A stretch of DNA of 64,000 nucleotides from Methylovulum sp. (GCF_028687615.1 NZ_JAQTZU010000014.1:1-64000); one strand, 5' to 3'; counted from the first letter of the stretch, positions 23,406-33,921 are shown. Notes: generated from the sequence alone by a model not told the origin. Made by a program: numbers and translations.

Positions 23406-24569
23406 TTACGCCGTGGCGCGATAATATTCAATCGCCGCCGCAACGCCGCTACCCGGGACTATATCAATGCCGCTATCCAACAAGGCCATTTCCACACCGG
23501 CAATCGCACCGAGCATGGACACGTCATTCATGTCGCCAACATGGCCGATTCGGAAGACCTTGCCGGCCACTTCAGACAGGCCCGCACCCAGGGAGATGTT
23601 GTATTTGCTGAATGCAGTGCTGATGACGGTGCGGGCATCCTTGTCTTCAGGGACAACCACGGCGGTGACGGTGTTGGACTCAAACCCCGGCTGGGCGCAT
23701 TGTTTCAAGCCCCACGCAGCGACGGCTTTACGGGTGCCTTCCGCCAGGCGGTGATGGCGGGCGTAGACGTTTTCTAAGCCTTCTTCCAGCAACAAGTCCA
23801 AAGCCTTGCGCAAGCCGTATAACAGCGGCAGGTTGGGCGTATAAGGCGTGTAGCCAGAGGCATTGTTGGTCATTTGGTCTTTCAAGTCCAAGAAGCAGCG
23901 CGGATACGTTGACGTTTCCACAGCGGCCAGGGCTTTTTGGCTGAAGGCCAAGAACGCGCCGCCTGCCGGCAGCATAAAACCTTTTTGTGAACCGCTGATC
24001 GCACCGTCCACGCCCCATTCGTCCATGCGGAAGTCGATGCTGGCAATCGAGCTGACACCGTCTACAAACAAAAACGCCGGATGGTTTGCCGCATCCATCG
24101 CTTTGCGGACGCCGCCGATGTCGCTGGTCACGCCGGTGGCGGTTTCATTATGGGTTGCCAACACGGCTTTGATTTCATGGTTGGTGTCTTCTTTCAGACG
24201 GGCTTCGAGTTTGTCTAAAGGAATGCCGCAGCCCCAAGGTTCTTGGTGGATTTCAACATCAAACCCTAAGCGTTTCGCCATTTCCGCCCACAAGTGGCTG
24301 AATTGTCCAAAACGGTAAATCAAGACTTTGTCGCCGGGATTCAAGGTGTTGGTCAATGCCACTTCCCAACCTGCCGTACCTGTGGCAGGGAAAATGAAGG
24401 CTTGCCCTGTTTCAGTTTTGAAGACTTTTTTCAGGTCTTGCAACAATGGGGTCAGCAGTTTTGGGAAGATGGGTGAGCGGTGGTCTTCCATCGCAACGTG
24501 CATGGCGTTAAGGACTTCGTTAGGCACGTTGGTAGGGCCTGGGATATAAAGGTGGTTACGACCAGCCAT
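23406..24569 (-). CDS. sgaA: Serine-glyoxylate aminotransferase
   Basis: 387 residues, class V PLP aminotransferase. AGRNHLYIPGPTNVPNEVLN is the family start; FIFPATGTAGWEVALTN binds PLP phosphate; the Schiff-base lysine is in SGSQKGFMLPAGG (about residue 195). It moves the amino group of serine to glyoxylate, giving hydroxypyruvate and glycine, the step that gives the serine cycle its name. It is divergent from mcl-mtkA-mtkB and cotranscribed with hprA in all likelihood. Confidence 0.93.
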   Translation of the reverse strand: MAGRNHLYIPGPTNVPNEVLNAMHVAMEDHRSPIFPKLLTPLLQDLKKVFKTETGQAFIFPATGTAGWEVALTNTLNPGDKVLIYRFGQFSHLWAEMAKRLGFDVEIHQEPWGCGIPLDKLEARLKEDTNHEIKAVLATHNETATGVTSDIGGVRKAMDAANHPAFLFVDGVSSIASIDFRMDEWGVDGAISGSQKGFMLPAGGAFLAFSQKALAAVETSTYPRCFLDLKDQMTNNASGYTPYTPNLPLLYGLRKALDLLLEEGLENVYARHHRLAEGTRKAVAAWGLKQCAQPGFESNTVTAVVVPEDKDARTVISTAFSKYNISLGAGLSEVAGKVFRIGHVGDMNDVSMLGAIAGVEMALLDSGIDIVPGSGVAAAIEYYRATA

Positions 24570-24663
24570 GAGGTTTCCTCTTGTGTAATAGTTAAGAAAG
24601 GGATGGGGGCGTCATGCAAACTGGCGTTTGCGGGTGGGCCTGAATGTTCTGGATATAGGGGGC

Positions 24664-24678
24664 GACTTTGACAAAGTC
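24664..24678. promoter_or_regulatory. Palindrome in the divergent serine-cycle promoter region
   Basis: GACTTTG-A-CAAAGTC is a perfect 15-bp palindrome in the 358-bp region between the divergent sgaA and mcl genes, about 95 bp before the sgaA start and 250 bp before mcl. It has the size of a LysR- or GntR-type operator. No regulator gene is adjacent. Confidence 0.4.
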
Positions 24679-24927
24679 ACCAGGCCGCGCTGGGTTTAAG
24701 TATAAAACAGCTTGCGGTTGTTAATAAAGTCCCAGCAAAAAAACGAGCAATAATGACATAGCCACTGACAATCAGCAACATTTGATTGACGATTTATCGT
24801 GGTAACAATTGACTTTACGGTGCCTGAAAGTAAAATGGGCGATTTATTTGTTTCTGGGACGCGCCAGAATGACTTTCTCAAGTACTGTATTCCAGTACGT
24901 TAATACCCAAAAAGTAGGGATGTACAA

Positions 24928-25881
24928 ATGAGCCACACTTTATATACAGCGTCAGTCCAACGAGTCCAACGCTGTGAATTGGCTGTTCCGGGTTCCAACC
25001 CGGATATGTTTGAAAAGGCGATGAAGAGTGGTGCGGATTTTATTTTTTTGGACCTTGAGGATGCGGTCGCTCCCGATGACAAACTACGTGCCAGAAAAAA
25101 TATTATCGAAGCCATCAATGACCTAGACTGGAAAGGCCACGGCGTGACCGTTTCTGTACGGATCAACGGCTTGGACACCCAATACATGGTGCGCGATGTA
25201 GTTGATTTGGTTGAACAAGCCGGAAGCAAGATCGATACCATCCTGATACCAAAAGTAGGCGTATATGCCGATGTCTACATGGTGGAAGCCATGTTGAACC
25301 AATTGGAAATGCAGCAAGGCCTGAAAAACAAAATCGGTATTGAAGCGTTGATTGAAACCGCTTTAGGTATGGCAAATGTGGAAGATATTGCCCGCCAAGG
25401 CGCACACGGATGTCTGGAAGCCCTGCATTTTGGCGTGGCTGATTATGCCGCCAGCAACCGCGCCCGCACCACTAACATCGGTGGTTTGAATCCTGATTAT
25501 CCAGGCGACCAATGGCATGCAGCCATCAGCCGCATGACCGTCGCTTGCCGCGCGTTTGGCTTGCGCCCAATCGACGGCCCTTTTGGTGATTTTAAAGATC
25601 CCGAAGGTTTTAAAATGGCGGCTAAACGGGCGGCGGCTTTGGGTTGTGAAGGAAAATGGGCGATCCATCCCTCACAAGTTGAATTGGCGAACGAGGTTTT
25701 TACCCCACCAGCGGCGGAAATTGAAAAAGCCAAACGCATACTCGTTGCTTTGCAAGAAGCGGCGGCACAAGGCAAGGGGGCGGCGGCATTGGATGGCCGT
25801 CTAATTGACGCGGCGTCAGAAAAAATGGCGAATAACGTGGTAAAAGCCGCTGAAGCGATTGCTGCAAAAACCCAAAAATAA
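24928..25881 (+). CDS. mcl: Malyl-CoA lyase
   Basis: 317 residues of the HpcH/CitE TIM-barrel family. QRCELAVPGSNPDMFEKAMK, then SGADFIFLDLEDAVAPDDK (Glu and Asp bind Mg2+ and CoA), LIPKVG, GIEALIETALGM and LHFGVADYAAS, with the C-terminal WAIHPSQVELANEVF. It cleaves malyl-CoA to acetyl-CoA and glyoxylate, the closing step of the serine cycle. Downstream are the two genes that make malyl-CoA from malate, on the same strand. Confidence 0.93.
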   Translation: MSHTLYTASVQRVQRCELAVPGSNPDMFEKAMKSGADFIFLDLEDAVAPDDKLRARKNIIEAINDLDWKGHGVTVSVRINGLDTQYMVRDVVDLVEQAGSKIDTILIPKVGVYADVYMVEAMLNQLEMQQGLKNKIGIEALIETALGMANVEDIARQGAHGCLEALHFGVADYAASNRARTTNIGGLNPDYPGDQWHAAISRMTVACRAFGLRPIDGPFGDFKDPEGFKMAAKRAAALGCEGKWAIHPSQVELANEVFTPPAAEIEKAKRILVALQEAAAQGKGAAALDGRLIDAASEKMANNVVKAAEAIAAKTQK

Positions 25882-25953
25882 TTTTACGGGTGACTGGGCG
25901 GCAAAGATTTTGTCAGCCAAAGGCAAATTAACTACACAAATAATGGAGATGCT

Positions 25954-27144
25954 GTGGATATTCATGAGTATCAAGCAAAAGAAATTTTAAGCGGTTACGG
26001 TATTAAAATCGCGGAAGGCGGCTTGGCGTATAGCCCGGAAGACGCAGTGCAACGCGCACGGGAAATCGGCGGTCATGTTTGGGCGGTTAAAGCCCAAATC
26101 CATTCCGGCGCCCGTGGCAAGGCCGGCGGTATCAAGATTTGTAAAACCCATGATGAAGTTGAAGCCGCTGCCGAAGCCTTGTTGGGCAAACGTTTGGTGA
26201 CCCATCAAACTGGCTCGGCGGGAAAAGTGTGCGGTCGTTTGTATGTCGAAGCAGGGACGGAAATCGCCAAAGAATTGTATTTTTGCTTTTTAGTCGACCG
26301 TAGCTCCGAACGCATCGTCATGGTCGGTTCGGCGCAAGGCGGTATGGATATTGAAGAATTGGCAGCAACCAATCCCGAAGCCATCACCAAAATTTATATC
26401 GAGCCCGCCGTGGGTTTGCAGGATTACCAAGCGCGGGAAATGGCGTTCAAATTGGGTTTAGACTCGGAAATCATCAGCCATGCAGTAAAAACCATCAAAG
26501 GCTGTTACCGTGCTTTACGGGCCTTGGATGCCAGCATGTTGGAAATTAATCCCCTGGTCGTCACCAAGAGCGGAGAGCTTTTGGCCCTCGATGCCAAAAT
26601 GGGCTTTGATGAGAACGCCTTGTTCCGCCAACAAAAAATCTCCGAATTGCGTGACAAAACCCAAGAAGACCCACGCGAAACCGCCGCCGCCGACCGTGGC
26701 TTAAGCTATGTCGGACTTGATGGTGACATCGGCTGCATGATCAACGGTGCCGGCTTGGCAATGGCGACGATGGACATGATCAAACTCGCTGGCGGCGAAC
26801 CGGCCAATTTCCTGGACGTAGGTGGCGGCGCGTCGGCGGAACGCACCGAAAAAGCCTTCCGCTTGGTGTTGGCAGACCAAAACGTCAAAGCCATGCTGGT
26901 CAATATTTTCGCGGGCATCAACCGCTGTGATTGGATTGCCGAAGGCGTGGTGCAAGCGGTCAGAAAAATCGACATGCAAGTGCCGTTGATCGTGCGTTTG
27001 TCCGGCACCCATGTCGAAGAAGGCCAGCGCATCATCAGGGAAAGCGGCCTGCCCATCATCACCGCAGAAACCTTGGCAGAAGCGGCGGAAAAAGCCGTGC
27101 AAGCGCGTAATGAAGTTGCCGCCCGACTCAGATCGGCGGCTTAA
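25954..27144 (+). CDS. mtkA: Malate-CoA ligase (malate thiokinase) beta subunit
   Basis: 396 residues, start GTG 25954. ATP-grasp fold like the succinyl-CoA synthetase beta subunit: [40 protein letters not shown] (nucleotide loop), [20 protein letters not shown] (metal site), and the C-terminal CoA-ligase domain [20 protein letters not shown] with NFLDVGGGA and [17 protein letters not shown]. With MtkB it makes malyl-CoA from malate, CoA and ATP. Placement between mcl and mtkB argues for malate over succinate as substrate; sequence alone cannot prove it. Confidence 0.9.
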   Translation: MDIHEYQAKEILSGYGIKIAEGGLAYSPEDAVQRAREIGGHVWAVKAQIHSGARGKAGGIKICKTHDEVEAAAEALLGKRLVTHQTGSAGKVCGRLYVEAGTEIAKELYFCFLVDRSSERIVMVGSAQGGMDIEELAATNPEAITKIYIEPAVGLQDYQAREMAFKLGLDSEIISHAVKTIKGCYRALRALDASMLEINPLVVTKSGELLALDAKMGFDENALFRQQKISELRDKTQEDPRETAAADRGLSYVGLDGDIGCMINGAGLAMATMDMIKLAGGEPANFLDVGGGASAERTEKAFRLVLADQNVKAMLVNIFAGINRCDWIAEGVVQAVRKIDMQVPLIVRLSGTHVEEGQRIIRESGLPIITAETLAEAAEKAVQARNEVAARLRSAA

Positions 27145-27153
27145 GGAAAGTAT

Positions 27154-28041
27154 ATGGCTATTTTAATTAATGAAACCACCCGTATCATCGTCCAAGGCAT
27201 CACTGGCAAAATCGGCAGTTTCCACGCCCAAGACATGCTCAACTACGGCTCCAAAGTGGTCGGTGGCGTGACTCCCGGCAAAGGCGGGCAAATCCATTTA
27301 GGTTTGCCCGTATTCAACACCGTCAAAGAAGCCGTGCAACAAACCGGTGCGGTAGCCAGCATCGTGTTCGTTCCACCAGCGTTCGCCGCCGACTCCATTA
27401 TGGAAGCCGCCGATGCGGGCATCAAATATTGTGTGGCAATCACCGACGGCATCCCGACCCAAGACATGATGACGGTCAAAAATTTCCTGCGCCGTTTCCC
27501 GGTTGAAGAGCGTATGATTTTGACCGGCCCGAATTGCGCCGGCACCATCAGCCCGGGCCGCTCCATGCTCGGCATCATGCCGGGGCACATCTACATACAA
27601 GGCAACGTCGGCATCGTCGGGCGTTCCGGCACTTTAGGTTATGAAGCCGCCGACCAAATGACACGTTTGGGCATAGGCATCTCCACCTCTGTCGGTATCG
27701 GTGGCGACCCGATCAACGGCAGTTCGCACCGCGATATTTTTGAGCATTTCGAGCAAGACCCCGAAACCAAAGTGGTGCTGATGATCGGCGAAATCGGCGG
27801 CCCGCAAGAAGTCGAAGCGGGGATTTGGGCCAAAGGGAACATGAGTAAGCCCGTGGTCGCCTATATCGCCGGACTCACCGCGCCCGAAGGCCGCCGCATG
27901 GGCCATGCCGGAGCTATCATTTCCTCGGCAGGTGAAAGCGCGGCGGAAAAAGTCGCCATGCTGAGGGATTTAGGCGTGATTATCAGCCCGACACCGGCGG
28001 CGATGGGGGCGACTGTTGCAGCAGTTTTGGCTAAATTGTAA
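27154..28041 (+). CDS. mtkB: Malate-CoA ligase (malate thiokinase) alpha subunit
   Basis: 295 residues, the CoA-binding and phospho-histidine subunit. It starts [20 protein letters not shown], with [10 protein letters not shown] and [11 protein letters not shown] (CoA binding), [12 protein letters not shown], and the phosphorylated His in [14 protein letters not shown] sits before ATG 27154, 9 bp after mtkA. A strong terminator follows at 28086. Confidence 0.9.
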   Translation: MAILINETTRIIVQGITGKIGSFHAQDMLNYGSKVVGGVTPGKGGQIHLGLPVFNTVKEAVQQTGAVASIVFVPPAFAADSIMEAADAGIKYCVAITDGIPTQDMMTVKNFLRRFPVEERMILTGPNCAGTISPGRSMLGIMPGHIYIQGNVGIVGRSGTLGYEAADQMTRLGIGISTSVGIGGDPINGSSHRDIFEHFEQDPETKVVLMIGEIGGPQEVEAGIWAKGNMSKPVVAYIAGLTAPEGRRMGHAGAIISSAGESAAEKVAMLRDLGVIISPTPAAMGATVAAVLAKL

Positions 28042-28085
28042 AACGTCTGATATAAGAGGCTTAACTGCACCGCGTTTTAGTGATG

Positions 28086-28120
28086 AGGAGTAAAAAACTT
28101 TGTTTTTTTACTCCTTTTTT
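28086..28120 (+). terminator. Factor-independent terminator after mtkB
   Basis: AGGAGTAAAAAA, loop CTTTG, TTTTTTACTCCT, then a further T run. Ends the mcl-mtkA-mtkB transcript before mdh. Confidence 0.85.
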
Positions 28121-28288
28121 ATAGGGACAATAATATGATAAGTGCTTAAGCCTATGTAGAATGTGGTTAATCCTGTTTTGTAAGGAAGCAATAGGATTTT
28201 AAAACGTGATTTTATCCAGCCATGAATGATACGATTGCACATATTTATAGTTTTAGCGACTATTTGGTGCGTTGGAAACGACGTGTTT

Positions 28289-28376
28289 ATTATTAATTGT
28301 TTCATAAGTGTTTGCATTGAAGATGAAATGCCTCACTCACGCTTTTTTGACAAGCATTTATGAAACAATTAATAAT
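28289..28376. repeat. 19-bp inverted repeat upstream of mdh
   Basis: ATTATTAATTGTTTCATAA (28289-28307) and its exact complement (28358-28376), 50 bases apart, end 50 bp before the mdh start. The rest of the 384-bp gap 28042-28425 holds the terminator at 28086 and AT-rich DNA that probably contains the mdh promoter. It could be a regulatory loop site or a small mobile-element scar. Confidence 0.7.
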
Positions 28377-28425
28377 CTTCTTGAATGGGAAAATTAATAA
28401 TGATGATAAAAATAAAGGAACATAG

Positions 28426-29403
28426 ATGAAAACACCTATACACATTGCTGTTACGGGCGCGGCAGGGCAAATTAGTTATTCGTTGCTATTTCGCCTGACC
28501 GCAGGTTTATTGTTAGGGCCTGAACAACCTATTATCCTGCATTTGCTTGAAATCACACCGGCTATGCCTGCCTTAAAAGGCGTGCTGATGGAACTTCAGG
28601 ATTGTGCGAACCCCTTGTTGCATCGGGTTGTGATGACTGACGACCCGATGGTGGCTTTTAAAAATGTCGATTATGCGTTTTTAGTCGGCGCGCGTCCACG
28701 AGGCCCAGGGATGGAGCGTAAAGATTTGTTGCAAGTGAACGCGGAAATTTTCGCGGTGCAGGGTAAAGCCTTAAACGCCGTTGCCAATCGAGATGTAAAA
28801 GTGCTGGTGACGGGTAATCCGGCTAATACCAACGCCTTGATTGCGATAAAAAATGCGCCGGATTTGAACCCTGAGAACTTTTCTTCGATGAGCCGTCTTG
28901 ACCATAACCGCGCCATCAGTTATCTGGCGGAAAAATGCGGGGTTTTGTGCAAGGATGTAAAAAATATGAGTGTCTGGGGAAACCATTCGACCACGCAATA
29001 CCCGGACTTGCATCATGCCCAGGTCAAAGGCCAGGATGCGTTGACTTTGGTTGAACGGGATTGGTTTGTAGATGATTTTATCCCTACCGTCCAGCAACGC
29101 GGTGCCGAAGTGATTAAAGCACGCGGTCAATCCAGCGCCGCATCAGCCGCCAATGCCGCTATAGACCAGATGAAAACCTGGGCGTTTGGCACCGAAGAAG
29201 GCGACTGGGTCAGTATGGGCGTGTTGTCTGATGGCAGTTATGGCATAGAAGCAGGGCTGGTCTATTCCTATCCTGTCACCGTGAAAAATGGCGAAGTCAA
29301 TATCGTAAAAGGTCTGGATATTAATGATTTCAGTTTGGAAAGATTGCGGATTTCCGAAGCCGAATTGAAAGAAGAACGGGATGCCGTCAAGCATTTGTTT
29401 TAG
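28426..29403 (+). CDS. mdh: Malate dehydrogenase (NAD, cytosolic-type)
   Basis: 325 residues. [20 protein letters not shown] is the nucleotide loop, then [21 protein letters not shown] (mobile loop with substrate Arg), [23 protein letters not shown], and the catalytic His in [12 protein letters not shown]. It interconverts malate and oxaloacetate, feeding the malate thiokinase. AAAGGAA before ATG 28426. It has its own promoter region, separated from mtkB by a terminator. Confidence 0.94.
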   Translation: MKTPIHIAVTGAAGQISYSLLFRLTAGLLLGPEQPIILHLLEITPAMPALKGVLMELQDCANPLLHRVVMTDDPMVAFKNVDYAFLVGARPRGPGMERKDLLQVNAEIFAVQGKALNAVANRDVKVLVTGNPANTNALIAIKNAPDLNPENFSSMSRLDHNRAISYLAEKCGVLCKDVKNMSVWGNHSTTQYPDLHHAQVKGQDALTLVERDWFVDDFIPTVQQRGAEVIKARGQSSAASAANAAIDQMKTWAFGTEEGDWVSMGVLSDGSYGIEAGLVYSYPVTVKNGEVNIVKGLDINDFSLERLRISEAELKEERDAVKHLF

Positions 29404-29437
29404 ATTCCATCATTACCCATATTTCTCATAACGCGTT

Positions 29438-29475
29438 GATTCCGCTCATGTTAGATGCCCAGCATAAGCGGAATC
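29438..29475. terminator. Hairpin between convergent mdh and sbcC
   Basis: GATTCCGCTCATG (29438-29450) and CATAAGCGGAATC (29463-29475), one mismatch, in the gap between converging genes. It could serve both directions, but no T run is seen. Confidence 0.45.
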
Positions 29476-29526
29476 CATTCATACTCTGGACGGCGGTTTG
29501 TTTTTGCAGAACTGCTGATACCAGCC

Positions 29527-32500
29527 TCAAGAAGCCTTTTTTAACATCCCGAAACCGTTGGGTTTTTTCACCATTTGCACTTGGGTTTTGATGCGTTTTT
29601 TGACCGCATCGACGTGGGAAATCACGCCTACGGTTTTTCCGTAAGCACGCAGGTTTTCCAAGGTGCTGAGGACTAGCGTGAGCGAGTCGCCGTCTAAATT
29701 ACCGAAACCTTCATCGATAAACAGCGAATCCACCGATTTATTGTTGTTGGCGAGTTCTGACAAACCCAAGGCCAAAGCCAAGCTGACGATAAAGCTCTCA
29801 CCGCCGGATAGGGTTTTCGGCTGGCGTCGGGTGTTGTTTTGGAAGGTGTCTTCAATTTCCAAGGCCAAGCCAGCCACTTCGGGATCAAAACGCAGATAAT
29901 AACGCCCGCTGATTTTTTCCAGGATGCGGTTGGTTTTGGCAAGCAATTGTTCGGCGAGACGCAACTGCACACGGCGACGGAAAACCATACCGTTTTCAGT
30001 GTCCAGCAAGGCACGTTCGGTCAAAATTGGCTGGGCTTCGTGCTCGCGTTGCTGCAATTCTTGTTCGAGTTCGTCAAACCGTTGCAGTAATTGGCTTTGT
30101 TGTGCCAAATGTTTTTGCAAACGCTGGATTTCTAATTGAGTCATGTCCATTTTGTTGGCAAATTGCGTCAATTGCCTATAAATGTCATCCGCGCCGGGGA
30201 CGTTTTCAACCAATAGGGTTTGTTTGTCGATTTCTGCCGCCAAGTTTGCCAATTCTTGTTGCTTGTGGATGATTTGTTCTTGTAAAGCGGTTTTGCGCCG
30301 GGTGAATTCCGGCTCACGGGTCAATAGTTGCAAGGCGTTGCGCAATTCGGTCAGATTGGCGAAAGGTGTGGGTGCGAGCGTATCGAGCAGGGTTTGTTTC
30401 AAGCTGGAAAATTGGATTTCCTGCTCGGATACTACACGTTCCTTATCTGCGATGAGTTGTTGTTTTTCAATCAGTGCCAGATGCACACCAATCAATTCTT
30501 CACCATCCAATTGCTTGATTAGTTCGTTGATGAGGCGGTCGCAACGGGTGATTTCAGCTTGGCACACAGCTTGTTGGGCCGAAAGTGCGGACAATTCTTC
30601 GAGCAGGTTTGTCCTGCGGAAAAAATAAGTTTGATAGTCTTGCCGACGGCTGTTGAGGCGGTCAAAAAAAGCGTCTTCCTTGCCTTTGTTCGGTATGGTT
30701 TCCCCCAAGGAGGCCAGTTGCGTCAGTACTTTTTCCGCCAATTCCTGTTCTTCTTGGCGGCATTGCGCCAATGCCGTTTCAAGATCCTGCAATTCCTGAC
30801 CGCTGCCTTGGGTGTTGCTGTCCAAGAGCATGGCGGTTTCTTGCAATTGGATGGTGGCGGCCTCGTTTTTGGCGATCAGCGCGGTGATTTTGGCGATGCG
30901 GGCGGACTTTTTCTGGTACTGCTTGCCCAGTGACAAGATATTCCTCAATTCATCTTGGGCCTCTTTTAACCAGATTTTCATTAAGCGCAGATTCGCTATG
31001 TCCAAGTCTTTAGATGCGGCGCCCAAGCGGTTGCATTGCGTCATCCACTCGGCTTTGAGCTTGTGCATTTGTTGCTGTGTCGCCCGGTTTTTTTCGGCAG
31101 TTTTTTGGGCGGTGATGATGCGTTTGCCTAACTGCTCAACTTTTGCCGACAAATCAAGCATTTTTATTTTTTGGTCAGCCAGGGCTTGTACCGAATTGGC
31201 GGAGACTGGCGGGTGTATTAGGTAAGGGTGTTGTTTGGAACCACATAGGGGGCAGGGCTTGCCAGCCACCAAATGGGGGCGTTCGATGGCCAATTTTTTT
31301 ATCAGGGCTTCGCGGTACACCGATTCTTCAAGGGCGCGTTTGATATTTTCCTCGCGTTTTATGATGTCGCGCAGTTGTTCCTGTTCTTGCGCCAGGGCTT
31401 CAATATCAATTTCAATTTGTGGTTTAGGGCTAAACAAACCCAGCCATCCGCCGCGTTGTTGGTCGAGTTTTTGGTAATCAATGGCTAAACCGTACAGATG
31501 TTGGAATTGTCTGACGCGTTCTTGCTGCTCGCTTTTCAGCCCGTCAATGCTGTCGGCGGGATAGCCTTGCAACAGCTCGTTGCGGGCTTGTTCATCGGCG
31601 GCGAGCTGTTCTTTGAGACCGGCAATATCCGTATGGGTTTTAGTGAGGGCGGTACGGGTGTTTTTTATTGACGCCGAGGTTTTTTTTGAGCCGCTAGTGA
31701 ATTGTTTGTATTGTTCGGTAAGTTCCTTCAATTCCCCCCGAAGTTTTTTCAAACGTGCGGTTTCTGGAAAATGGTCCAGCAAGGATTCGTCGCCAGCGTG
31801 TCCGTCCAGCCATGTTTGCACCGTTTCCAGGGCGGCTTCTTTTTCAGCCTTTTGCGTGTCCAGCGTTTGCAAAAGCGTGGTTTCTGACTGTTTTTGCAGA
31901 CGGGTTTGGTTGATCTGGAATTTTATGTCATCAATCGTTTGATGCTGTTCGGAAAAAGTCACAGTCCCGGTTTTTTCAGGTATATTGGGCTTATCGCCCA
32001 ATTGCTCCCTAAGAAAGCGCAGTTCGTTTTGTAGTGTGTTCCATTCCGTCTTGTGGTGCTGTAAGCTTTTTTGCTTGTCATCCAGGGCCAACAAATCCTC
32101 TTTATAAATTAACGCCTGTTTCGCGGTGGCGATGTTACCCAGCGATTGTCCGGTAACCAGTAATTGTGCTTGCAAATCTTGCAGGCGTTTTTTCTGGTCG
32201 ACGCTTTGGATTTGCAGGGCGGCGGTGTTTTTTAGTGCGGATTGTTGCTGCTCCAAGATTTTTCGGGCGTCTTGGAATTCTTTAAGCTGTTCCTGATAAT
32301 CCAATAAATCATGTTCGGACGCTTCCTGCTCTTCAGGTGTCAAGCACTTGATTTTTGCCAGTTCTTGCTTGACGGCATCGACCGATTTTTGGGCTTTTTC
32401 TGCGTTGCTGATGATTTCGTTGCGGTGGTCTGCGTAAATGTCAGTAGCAATCAAGGTTTCCAGAATACCCATGCGTTCGCTGTCCAGCGCGTTCAAAAAT

Positions 32501-32964
32501 GCCGCAAAATCACCTTGCGCCAATAACATCGAACGTGTGAAAGTGCGGAAATTCATGCCTGTCAGTTCGGTGATGGTGGCGCAAACGCTGGCTGGTGTGG
32601 TCGCCAGCACTTCACCGTTGGACACACGGGTCAATTGCATCTTGATCGACGCCGAACTGGGTATTTTCAAATCACGTTCAGCCCGCCAGCTTGATTGGTA
32701 TGCCTCATCGCCAAGCCTGAATTCCACTTCGGCATACGAATCGGCGGTGTTTTGGGTCATGACAAACTCAGCCGGTTGGTCGAAGCGGAAAGTTTCGCCG
32801 TAAAGGGCTAAGGTGATGGCATCAAGGACGCTGGATTTGCCCGAACCATTCGCACCCGTAATTGCAAAAACACCTGTGTCGGCAAAAGGCGCCTGGGTGA
32901 AGCTGATGCGGTTTTCACCCGCCAAGGAATTGATGTTTTTGAAATGGATAGAAAGTATTTTCAT
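29527..32964 (-). CDS. sbcC: SbcC, ATPase of the SbcCD nuclease
   Basis: 1145 residues of the Rad50/SbcC SMC-like family. Walker A GANGSGKSSVLDAI near residue 40, two long coiled coils with a zinc hook CPLCGSKQHPYL near residue 570, and at the C-terminus the signature LSGGESFIVSLALALGLSEL, Walker B SLFIDEGFGNLDGDS and the D/H-loop ISHVDAV. SbcCD cuts hairpins and protein-blocked ends, which matters in a genome so rich in palindromes. The SbcD nuclease gene, normally just upstream, is not in this window. Confidence 0.95.
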   Translation of the reverse strand: MKILSIHFKNINSLAGENRISFTQAPFADTGVFAITGANGSGKSSVLDAITLALYGETFRFDQPAEFVMTQNTADSYAEVEFRLGDEAYQSSWRAERDLKIPSSASIKMQLTRVSNGEVLATTPASVCATITELTGMNFRTFTRSMLLAQGDFAAFLNALDSERMGILETLIATDIYADHRNEIISNAEKAQKSVDAVKQELAKIKCLTPEEQEASEHDLLDYQEQLKEFQDARKILEQQQSALKNTAALQIQSVDQKKRLQDLQAQLLVTGQSLGNIATAKQALIYKEDLLALDDKQKSLQHHKTEWNTLQNELRFLREQLGDKPNIPEKTGTVTFSEQHQTIDDIKFQINQTRLQKQSETTLLQTLDTQKAEKEAALETVQTWLDGHAGDESLLDHFPETARLKKLRGELKELTEQYKQFTSGSKKTSASIKNTRTALTKTHTDIAGLKEQLAADEQARNELLQGYPADSIDGLKSEQQERVRQFQHLYGLAIDYQKLDQQRGGWLGLFSPKPQIEIDIEALAQEQEQLRDIIKREENIKRALEESVYREALIKKLAIERPHLVAGKPCPLCGSKQHPYLIHPPVSANSVQALADQKIKMLDLSAKVEQLGKRIITAQKTAEKNRATQQQMHKLKAEWMTQCNRLGAASKDLDIANLRLMKIWLKEAQDELRNILSLGKQYQKKSARIAKITALIAKNEAATIQLQETAMLLDSNTQGSGQELQDLETALAQCRQEEQELAEKVLTQLASLGETIPNKGKEDAFFDRLNSRRQDYQTYFFRRTNLLEELSALSAQQAVCQAEITRCDRLINELIKQLDGEELIGVHLALIEKQQLIADKERVVSEQEIQFSSLKQTLLDTLAPTPFANLTELRNALQLLTREPEFTRRKTALQEQIIHKQQELANLAAEIDKQTLLVENVPGADDIYRQLTQFANKMDMTQLEIQRLQKHLAQQSQLLQRFDELEQELQQREHEAQPILTERALLDTENGMVFRRRVQLRLAEQLLAKTNRILEKISGRYYLRFDPEVAGLALEIEDTFQNNTRRQPKTLSGGESFIVSLALALGLSELANNNKSVDSLFIDEGFGNLDGDSLTLVLSTLENLRAYGKTVGVISHVDAVKKRIKTQVQMVKKPNGFGMLKKAS

Positions 32965-33171
32965 GGTTTGATACTTTTGCCGGACACTGGGATAATTTTA
33001 GTGCCCCATTATAACGCCGTGACCAGGCTTTTTATCAAACTATCGAGGAGGCAAAATGCTTGGCTTATCTGAGGATATTGGCGTGAGGCGTAAACGTTAT
33101 AAACTGACGGGCCTTGTGGGTATTCCGGCCTACGATGTTATTTTTAATTTAACCAAATGGGCAGACAAACC

Positions 33172-33921
33172 ATGTTGACTTTATATCAATTTCCCATTTC
33201 ACATTATTGTGAGAAAGCACGTTGGGCTTTGGACTACAAGCGATTGGACTATAAAATTAAAAACCTATTTCCGGGCTTGCATGTCATGACGGCAAAACGC
33301 TTGGCGGGCGCATCATCATTACCGATCTTGGTGCATGACGGCAAGGTGGTGCAGGGATCGGGGGAGATTATTGATTATTTGGAACAGGTTTTTCCAGAAC
33401 ACAAGCTGGCTCCAGCGGATGATACGCTCTTGGCGGACGTGTTGGCGTGGGAAAAATTTGTTGATGGGAAGATTGGGGTTGCGGTCAGGATAGTGTGTTA
33501 TCACGTCCTATTGGATCATCCTGATATTTTGACGCCGTTTTTCACCCGCAACGCGCCTTGGTATGGAAGCATTTATATGAAAATCGCTTTTCCAAATGTC
33601 GCGGCAAGAATGCGTGGTTTAATGAATATCAACGACAGAACGGCGGCATTGGCAAACCGGCAATTGGCGAGGGGGATAGCAAAACTTTCCGAACGCTTGC
33701 AGCATCGCCCATTTTTGGCCGGAGATACGTTTACCCGCGCTGACTTGTCGGCTGCGGCGTTATTGGCCCCGTTATGCAAAAGGCCGGAGTTTGGCCTGCA
33801 ATGGCCTGGGCGTTTTCCTGGGCCTTTGGAAGAGATTATCGGGCAATATGCCGAGCAACTGGCGTGGGTGCATGAGGTTTATAATAACTATCGCCGCCCG
33901 AAGCCAAGTTCTAAAATATGA
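33172..33921 (+). CDS. Glutathione S-transferase family protein
   Basis: 249 residues from ATG 33172 (another ATG lies at 33157). An N-terminal thioredoxin-like domain (LTLYQFPISHYCEKARWALD, Cys in the active position; LPILVHDGKVVQGSGEIIDY binds glutathione) is followed by an all-helical C-terminal domain with RPFLAGDTFTRADLSAAALL. The wide class is clear, but the substrate is not. The 192-bp upstream gap contains one REP-like GGTATTCCGGCCTAC half site (33118-33132). Confidence 0.85.
   Translation: MLTLYQFPISHYCEKARWALDYKRLDYKIKNLFPGLHVMTAKRLAGASSLPILVHDGKVVQGSGEIIDYLEQVFPEHKLAPADDTLLADVLAWEKFVDGKIGVAVRIVCYHVLLDHPDILTPFFTRNAPWYGSIYMKIAFPNVAARMRGLMNINDRTAALANRQLARGIAKLSERLQHRPFLAGDTFTRADLSAAALLAPLCKRPEFGLQWPGRFPGPLEEIIGQYAEQLAWVHEVYNNYRRPKPSSKI

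Noticed and set aside
25954-28041. Assignment as succinyl-CoA synthetase (sucCD)
   Set aside because: The fold is the same, but the position between malyl-CoA lyase and malate dehydrogenase in a serine-cycle block favours malate-CoA ligase. This is context, not proof.
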